From Trogon surrucura (taxonomy: Eukaryota > Chordata > Aves > Trogoniformes > Trogonidae), in assembly GCA_020746105.1 (NCBI GenBank), contig CM036618.1, forward strand, positions 248,001 to 312,000: a DNA stretch of 64,000 nucleotides, read 5' to 3'. Both the position numbers and the translations under genes were made by a program. Positions 57,501 to 64,000 of the stretch are shown piece by piece. The notes under the pieces were generated by a model. The model was not told the DNA's origin. It saw nothing but the letters and a program-made list of their open reading frames with translations, and did not search any database. How positions within the stretch are numbered: the first letter of the stretch is position 1; every line of letters begins with the position of its first letter.

Positions 57501-58085
57501 AGGGAGGAGGCGTGGGAGCTGGGCAGTGCGGGGCGTGCCGAGGGCTTGCGGGTCCCGGGAGGTGCTAGCGGGGGGTACGGGGGTGCCACTGCCGGGGGGT
57601 GCGGGGGGGACCACTGCCGGGGGTTGCGGGGGGGCCGGGGGCGATGGACGGTGACGGAGATGCCGAGGGCGATGCGGGAACCAGTGCGGGGGAACCGAGG
57701 GTTGCAGGTGCGGGAGGTGATGGGAGTGCCAGGGGCTGCCGGTGGGCACTGGGTGGTGACAGCAGCGGGAGAGGGGGTGCTGGGGGGGTGCCGGTACCGG
57801 GGGTGCCAAGGGTGAGGGAGGTGCCGGTGATGGAGATGCTGATACTGGGGCGATGGGGATGATGATTGGAGATCCTGGGGCGGTAGGGTCCCGGGGAGAT
57901 GGGGTGCCGCGGGGGTGGGGTCGCGGAGCGGTGGGATCCCGGGACGATGGGGTGCCGGTGCTGTGGGGTCCCGGAGCGGTGGGGTCCCGGTGCCGGCGGT
58001 ACCTCTTGAGACGCAGGCTGCCGTCGGCGTGGCCGCTCCGCGGGCTGACCAGGCGGGCGCTCTCGGTGCCGGTCGGGGGCTCCAT
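54588..58085 (-). CDS. SLC30A3: zinc transporter ZnT3
   Basis: Eight coding exons on the minus strand: 58003-58085, 56516-56664, 56285-56431, 56043-56196, 55446-55653, 55213-55318, 54827-54961 and 54588-54733. They sum to 1128 nt, 375 residues (human 388), all phases closing. The start MEPP and SARLVSPR match human ZnT3. The product is a six-helix cation diffusion facilitator that loads zinc into synaptic vesicles. The helix 2 and helix 5 zinc-site patterns are visible as HLLTD (exon 3) and HVVGD (exon 5), each His-x3-Asp. A short histidine/glycine loop (AGHGHGAGG) lies between helices 4 and 5. The cytosolic domain carries HDLHLWAL and ends CQHCRDPRP. The exon 2 acceptor is weak (an alternative AG 10 bp upstream would be out of frame). 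It is divergent from the UCKL1-like gene. Confidence 0.93.
57885..57998. repeat. G-rich minisatellite-like tract
   Basis: Imperfect tandem units of about 20-26 bp built around gcggtggggtcccgg and gatggggtgccg, in the 5' part of SLC30A3 intron 1. Looser versions of the same motif extend left to about 57200. Confidence 0.65.
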
Positions 58086-59504
58086 CCCGGGGGCGAGCAG
58101 CTCCGCGGGCACCCGCCGCCGGGACCGCCGCGGCCCCGCCCCCTGACAGGCCCCGCCCCCTGGGTCCGCCCCCCCGCCAAGCCAGCCCCGGGACAGCGGC
58201 CCGGGAGGGGGGAGCGGGGTCGGCAGCCCCGGGGTCCTCGACTAGTCCCCGCGGCCCCTCTCCGGGGCAGAGGGGTCCCACGGGGTCGGGCCCCGCTGAG
58301 ACGCCGGCCAAAGGCTCGGGGCGGGGGGCGGACCCCGAAGCTGCGTGGGGGCGGCAGGACGCTGCTCCGAGCTGGAGAAATCAACCGGGGGGCAGCACCG
58401 GCGTACCGGGGCTGTGCGAGGAGCCCGGGCAGAGTGGGGAGCCCCGGTGAACTTGTACAGGCGGAGACGTGAGGGAGGGGTGTGCCCGGGTGTGTGGGGA
58501 GGTGATCGGGTACGGGGGGGCTGCTTTCGGGGGAGGGGCCCTTTGGGTATGGGCAGTGCCATCCCCTCTGTCCCCGGGAAGGCCATGAGGCAGCTCCCCC
58601 CGGGAACCGTTTGTGAGCACGGGAAGCACAAGAAGGGGCCTCTTCGCCGGCGGGGGGGGGGCCCCCCTGCCCTGACCGGATTCCGTGAAGGAATGACTGG
58701 GCCGGCGGGCGAGGGAAGCAGCGTCTGCCCCCGCTCCCGCACGGGTCGTGGCCCGGTGCCCCCCGAGATCTCTCTGGTTGCCGCGGGAGGAGCGGCAGCC
58801 GCACGGCGCCTGGCTGCAGGCCAGCAGCGACCCGGGGAGGCTCTGTACGGGGTCCGGTCCCATTAACTTCGTCGTCAATGAGCCGGAGGAGGGGGCAGAG
58901 CATTCCCCACCAGCTCCGCTGGGAGGAGCGGCTGTGCCCCCCCGGTCCTGCAGCTCTGCAGGGTGGGGAAAGCGGGCTGGGGGGTGCACGGGCCGGAGGG
59001 GACCAGGGGAGTCCACCGCGGGGGAGGAGCAGCCCCCCCAGCACCGCGATGTGCTGGGGCCCGCCGGCGGGGAAGCCCTGGGCTCCCGGCCAGCGGCATC
59101 CGGGGCTGCGCTGGGCAGAGCATCGCCGGCGGGGGAGGATGATCCCTCCGCCGTGCCCGGCGCTGGCGGGGGGGGGGCGCAGGGCCCGGTTCTCCCAGTC
59201 CGAGAGGGACGGGACAGACCGGGGAGAGCCCGGCGAGGGGACGCCGCGGGGCTGCGGCAGGGAGAGGCCGAGGGAGCCGGCGCAGAGGCGGCTCCGCGGG
59301 GGAACCGTGCCCGCCGCGCTCCTCCCGCCGCGCCCGTGATCGGGACCGGGACCGCGGCCCCCCCGGCTCCGGCTGCCCGGGGCGGCACCGGGCGGGGGCG
59401 GGGCCGGGGCGGGGCGGGGCCGCGGGGGCCGCCGGGAGCCCGGTGTGCGCGCGGCCCGGCCCGTCCCGTCCCGGCAGCCCCCGCGGCCCGGTCCCCGCGG
59501 GGCG
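58086..59504. other. divergent promoter region of SLC30A3 and the UCKL1-like gene
   Basis: 1.4 kb of CpG-dense sequence. GC boxes (ccccgcccc type) cluster at 58135-58175 near SLC30A3 and ggggcgggg type at 59391-59421 near the UCKL1-like start. Very long open frames here follow from GC content and have no domain. No other gene is seen. Confidence 0.5.
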
Positions 59505-62500
59505 ATGGCGGCGGCGGGCGCGGAGGAGCGGCGCGGGCCGTGGGGCGCGGCGGGCGGCGAGCGCGGCCCCGTACCCGTTCCCGGCGCCGTGCCCGGCCCG
59601 CTGGGCTCGCTGCTGAGCCGGCTGCCGCTGGCGCCCTCCCCGGGCCCGGCCCCGCCGCGGCGGCGCCGGCGGACCGCCAGCCAGTGCCAGCCGGAGCCGC
59701 CGCTGCTGCGAACCAGCAAACGGACCATCTACACGGCCGGGCGGCCGCCCTGGTACAGCGAGACCGGGGCGCCCGTGGACGAGGCCTTCGTCATCGGTGA
59801 GCGGCGGGTGGGGGGGGGCGCACCGGGGATGGGGCGGGACCGGGGCGAGGATGCGAGTAGCACGGCACGAGGCTGAGGAGGGCACCGGGGAGAGCACCGG
59901 GACCGGGGCGAGGAGGGCACCGGCGTCGGGACCGGGGACGCGAGGGCACCGGGACCGGGGAGGGAAGGGCACTGGGACCGGGCTGGGGATGGCCCCGGTG
60001 ATGCTGAACCCTGTCCCTGAGCTGCAGCCAGGGAAGCGACGGTCCCGGCTCTGGGTCTGGAACCGGGACAGTAACAGCACCGTGACCCCCACCCCGGTCT
60101 GTCCCACAGGGCTGTGCGGCGGCAGCGCCTCGGGCAAGACGACGGTGGCGACCAGGATCATCGAGGCGCTGGACGTGCCCTGGGTGGTGCTGCTCTCCAT
60201 GGACTCCTTCTACAAGGTGAGCGACAAGGGACACAGTAGGTCCCCAGGGGCTCCGAAGCCCCTGGGTTCTATTGTGGTGCTGAGCGGGGTGTCCGGCGCC
60301 TGCAGGTGCTGGACGAGGGGCAGCAGGCGCTGGCGGCCCGCAGCGACTACAACTTCGACCACCCCGACGCCTTTGACTTCGAGCTGCTCGTCAGCGTCCT
60401 GCGCAAGCTGAAGAAGGGCAAGAGCGTGAAGGTGCCCGTCTACGACTTCACCACGCACAGCCGGCGCCGAGAGTGGGTGCGTGTCGCGGGGAGGTGCAAG
60501 GAGAGGGGTGGGCAGGGGCCGTCAGGTGCAGGAGGGTCTTTGAGGGGGTTTGAGGGTGTAGGAATGAAAATTCTGGGGCTGTTGAGTTTGAAGAAGAGGA
60601 GGCTGAGGGGAGACCTCCTCACTCTGCAACTGCCTGACAGGACGGTGTGGAGAGGTTGGGGCTGGTCTCTGCTCCCGGGGAATTGGTGACAGAACCAGAG
60701 GGAACGGCTGCAAACTGCACCAGGGCAGGGTTCCCCTGGGCAGGAGGAGAAATCTCTCCCAGCAAGAGCAGCCAGAGCTTGGCACAGGCTGCCCAGGGAG
60801 GGGCTGAGTCCCCGTCCCTGGAGGTGTTGAAAGGCCGTTGAGATGTGGGCTTGGGGAGATGGTTTAGGGGTGAGCTTTGCAGAGCAGGGTCAGGGGTTGG
60901 ACTCGGTGATCCCGGGGGGCTTTCCCAACCTGACTGAGTCTGGATGCAAGAGTGGGGCCGGTGCAGAGCTCCGGGAGAGGCTGCGGTGCAGAGTGTGGGG
61001 GTCTCTGGGATTGGGTGGCTGGGATGTTGGGCAGAGGTTTGTGGGTCTGGGTCAGTGCAGGGCTGGGAGAAAGGACACCTCAGGATCCCACCCATGGGGG
61101 GTTGAGCGGCTGTGCTGAGTGTCAATGGTGCTGCGGTGGGGGGTGGGACAAGCACGACTTCTCTGCCGGCAGAAAACGGTGTATGGGGCCAACGTCATCG
61201 TGTTCGAGGGGATCCTGGCTTTTGCCAACAAGGAGCTGCTGAAGGTATCGCTGCCTGATGCGGCCGCCTGCCTCGGTGCTTGTGCTGCGGAAGAGGGCCT
61301 TGGTGCTGCGAGGTGGGGGCTGCAGGGGGAGAGGTCCCCCGATGCTCGCTGGCAGAGCCCTTCTGTGTTGGGCTTGGGGAGGGTGGGAGGTCAGGAGGAG
61401 AGGGGGCTGCAGAGGGGGTGTTCACCCCTTCCAGTTTTCCAGCTCCTGGACATGAAGGTGTTTGTGGACACGGACTCCGACATCCGCCTGGTGCGGCGGC
61501 TGCAGCGCGACATCATGGAGCGCGGGCGCGACATCGTGGGCGTCATCAAGCAGTACAACAAGTTTGTGAAGCCGGCCTTCGAACAGTACATCGAGCCCAC
61601 CGTGCAGGTCGCCGACATCGTGGTGCCCAGGGGTGAGACCACCGTGCGAGGTGCCGGCAGCGCGTGGTCCCCTGCTGAGCTTGGCTTGGTGTGCCACCGC
61701 TGACCCGGCTTTCTCCGCTCCCCTGTCAGGTGGGGAAAACTTTGTGGCCCTGGACCTCATTGTGCAGCATGTGCACAGCCAGCTGGAGAAGGTGAGCAGG
61801 GGGCTTGCACGTTGCTGAGGAGGAGGAGGCTGCATAGCCCTGTGCCTCTGGAGCACCGGGATGCTCTTGGTGTTGCCCCGCTCTTTCTGAAAGGTCTTGG
61901 GGTGCACCGAGCTGTACCAGGGGGGCTGGGGTCAACAACTGGTGCTGTCCCCACCACACTGTGCCCCAGCAGGCCCCCCGTGCCCCCCAGTGCTAGTTTT
62001 CCCGCTCTCGGTTCAGCCCCAGGAGAAGGAGGGAGGGCAGGAGCTGGGCCGGGGTGCTCTGAAGGGGCCATACCCAGCCAGGGCAGTGACCGGATGTCCC
62101 TTCTTTCCCATTTTGCCACCCCGGATGACCCTACTCTGCCACCCAGCGCGAGATCACCGTCAGGTACGTGGGGTCCTTGGGCTGGGGGTGGGTGGGAGAC
62201 TGCTGGCACCTGCTCTTCTCCGAGTCCTGCCTCCTCTCTGTCCCTGCTGGGCAAAGCTTTGCTGGGGTGCCCTAGTGTAGCTGCTGCCCTGTCCCGCTGC
62301 GGCTGCAGGCTCCAATATGACCCGTCCCACAGCAGCCACGCTTGGCTCGTGGGTCTGGCTCCCTGTGCTGCCGCATTTGGCCCCAGGCTGCTCCCCGCCA
62401 CGGGAGAAGTGCCCTGGGCAAAAGCTTGCCTTCCTCTGGGACCTTGTCGGCAGGATCCTTGCGTCTTGGTGAGCCCGGGAAGCCACGGCCCCGGGTGCAG

Positions 62501-62802
62501 GGGGAGGTCTTGCTTGTGCGGAGCTGCTGCTCCCGCCCCACCGGGCGCTCGAGTTTGGGCTTGTGGGAGGCATCGCTGCTTTGGCTTTTCATCCCTGGTG
62601 CCAGACGTTGGGCTTTCTGAGGGAAGGTCCTGCTCCGTGGGGCCTGGCGGCGCGGTGGTTCAGCGTGTGCCGCGCGGCTCTGATCACCACCTCCCCTTCG
62701 CAGGGCGGCGCTGGCCTCTGCCCACCAAGGGCAGCCCCTGCCAAAGACGTTGAGTGTCCTGGAGAACACGCCGCAGGTTCGGGGCATGCACACCATCATC
62801 AG
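59505..62802 (+). CDS. UCKL1: uridine-cytidine kinase-like 1 family gene, 5' part
   Basis: Eight exons: 59505-59796, 60110-60216, 60306-60476, 61173-61244, 61443-61632, 61730-61791, 62147-62163 (17 nt) and 62704-62802. They give 336 residues in unbroken phase; human UCKL1 has 548, so the uracil phosphoribosyltransferase-like C-terminus lies beyond the right edge. After an Ala/Pro/Arg-rich N-terminus comes [18 protein letters not shown], as in human UCKL1. Then follow the P-loop GGSASGKTT, the LSMDSFYK substrate motif, [23 protein letters not shown] and [12 protein letters not shown]. It phosphorylates uridine and cytidine in pyrimidine salvage, or is a regulator of that step. Mammalian UCKL1 lies elsewhere (human 20q13.33), so this may be a second family member rather than the one-to-one orthologue. 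Exon 7 is a microexon. Confidence 0.88.
60561..60945 (+). mobile_element. CR1 LINE 3' end
   Basis: gaagaagaggaggctgaggg, then cacaggctgcccagggaggg, then gttggactcggtgatcccgg. This is the typical CR1 3' region, in intron 3 of the UCKL1-like gene. Confidence 0.8.
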
Positions 62803-63604
62803 GTAGGTCCCGCCGCCCCGGGGACTGTTTCATGGCGTCACACTACAGGACCGGGTGTCGAGCTTTCCCTCCTCTGCCTTTGGAGCTTCAGACGTGCGGG
62901 TTTTCTCGGAGCAGAGCTGCTGGACAGAGCTGGCTCAGGCTCGCAGACGCTGTTTTGGCCATGAGACCTTGGCGCATCAGCTCTGGAGTGGTGTCTGATT
63001 CCCCAGGCAGGGGTTTCTTATGATGGGGGTGACCAGCTGGCTCTGGCCTTGCTGGGGTGCCACTGCAGGGACCCAGTCTGCTACTTCCATGACTTTGCTG
63101 CTCCAGCAGCCGCTCACTTGGTCTTTCCATTCCCTGCTGCTGCTGCTCTTTTCCCAGGTGGCAGCAGCGTAAGTACAGGGTCAGAAGCCAAATCCTGTGG
63201 GACTGCTATGATGTCCCTCATTACCTCGCAGTCTGCAGATGCTCGCAGCTGCCGCGGCGTTTTTGTGTCTGGGCTGTGAAGCAGAGCTGGGATACTGACC
63301 CCAGCAGAGCTCGCCTCCATCCATGTGTCGGTTTGGAGAACACGGCCGCACGACCAGGCACAGGCTCTGCACCTCCTCATGGGGAGCAGCATGCTCCTTC
63401 TCTGGGCCACTCCTGGACTTGCGGGCAGTTTATGGCTGCCAGGAGCCAGGCAGTGTCCCTCGCTGGGTGACGTCATGTGGTGTGAGCACAGGCAAGGCTG
63501 TGTGTCGGCATCTGAAACCCCCACACGCCTCAGCTCCGGGCTTCTGGTGATGCCAAGTCCGGGTCCAGCGGAGGGACCCCGGGGTGGGTGTCGCTTTGTC
63601 CCTC
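62803..63604 (+). other. intron of the UCKL1-like gene
   Basis: This follows the exon 8 donor at 62803. The next expected exon (KETSRDEFIFYSKR-type sequence) was not found before the window ends, so the intron extends beyond 64000. Confidence 0.6.
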
Positions 63605-64000
63605 CAGTATCACAGAACACTGAGGGTTGGAGGGGACCTCTAGAGATCATCCAGTGCCACCCCCTGCCAGAGCAGGGTCACCCAGGGCAGCCCCACAGGA
63701 ACGCGTCCAGGCGGGTTGGAAAGTCTCCAGAGCAGGAGACTCCACACCCTCTCTGGGCAGCCTGGGCCAGGGCTCCGGCACCCGCACAGCCAACAAGTTT
63801 CTCCCCATGTTGAGGTGGAACTTCTGACGTTGTAGCTTACGCCCCTTATTTCTTGTCCTATTGCTGGGCACCATCGAAAAGAGACTGACACCTTCCTCTT
63901 GACCCCCACCCCGCAGATATTTCTATACGTTCATAAGGTCCCCTCAGCCGTCTCCTTTCAAGGCTGAACAGCCCCAGTTCTCTCAGTCTCTCTTCACAGC
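63605..64000 (-). mobile_element. CR1 LINE 3' end, continues past the window
   Basis: The reverse complement contains the CR1 3' region, including ctctggagactttccaaccc and gatgatctctagaggtccc, with its tail at 63605. The copy is very similar to 15668-16020, so both belong to the same young subfamily. Its 5' part lies outside the window. Confidence 0.88.

Noticed and set aside
57116..59728. 870-codon open frame on the minus strand
   Set aside because: It overlaps the SLC30A3 intron and promoter region and the UCKL1-like first exon. It is proline/arginine/serine-rich low-complexity sequence, as expected from very high GC with few stop codons, and has no domain.

Overview
This is a GC-rich vertebrate nuclear segment, almost certainly from a bird. 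CR1 LINE fragments occur throughout, introns are short (microchromosome-like), there are several avian-type endogenous retroviruses (one primed by tRNA-Trp), and a tRNA-headed SINE with a CR1 tail suggests a songbird.

Layout. 2.1-5.7 kb: ZNF513 (+). 5.8-11.9 kb: SNX17 (-), tail to tail with ZNF513. 12.3-19.5 kb: EIF2B4 (+), head to head with SNX17 across a 382-bp CpG-rich shared promoter holding a perfect CRE. 20.3-21.2 kb: a U1 snRNA unit (+). 21.2-26.0 kb: CR1 and gammaretrovirus-like debris (-). 26.0-28.3 kb: an intronless, broken WDR70 retrocopy (-). 28.3-29.2 kb: an inverted second U1 unit whose U1 body is strongly diverged although its promoter and downstream flank are conserved. 29.9-35.3 kb: a defective provirus with two LTRs. 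35.8-43.6 kb: a second defective provirus, betaretrovirus-like, with a tRNA-Trp primer site. 44.2-44.7 kb: a solo LTR (-). 44.9-45.3 kb: a third U1 unit (+) with an intact U1. 45.5-45.6 kb: the SINE. 45.8-53.6 kb: GTF3C2 (+). 54.6-58.1 kb: SLC30A3 (-). 59.5 kb to the right edge: the 5' part of a UCKL1-family gene (+), not finished in the window. A CR1 copy (-) fills the last 0.4 kb.

ZNF513, SNX17, EIF2B4, GTF3C2 and SLC30A3 form the block found on human 2p23.3, so this is conserved synteny. Here it is split by about 26 kb of U1 units, a retrocopy and proviruses between EIF2B4 and GTF3C2. The genes do not form a pathway: they cover transcription regulation (ZNF513), endosomal recycling (SNX17), translation initiation (EIF2B4), Pol III transcription (GTF3C2), vesicular zinc loading (SLC30A3) and pyrimidine salvage (UCKL1-like).

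Most exon boundaries were placed by hand from GT/AG sites, reading phase and remembered human proteins. In SNX17 and SLC30A3 every phase closes and the lengths match the family. EIF2B4 (once) and GTF3C2 (twice) close only if one surplus C is discounted in a C-run of 7 to 9; this is the same kind of defect three times and most likely reflects base calling or assembly.
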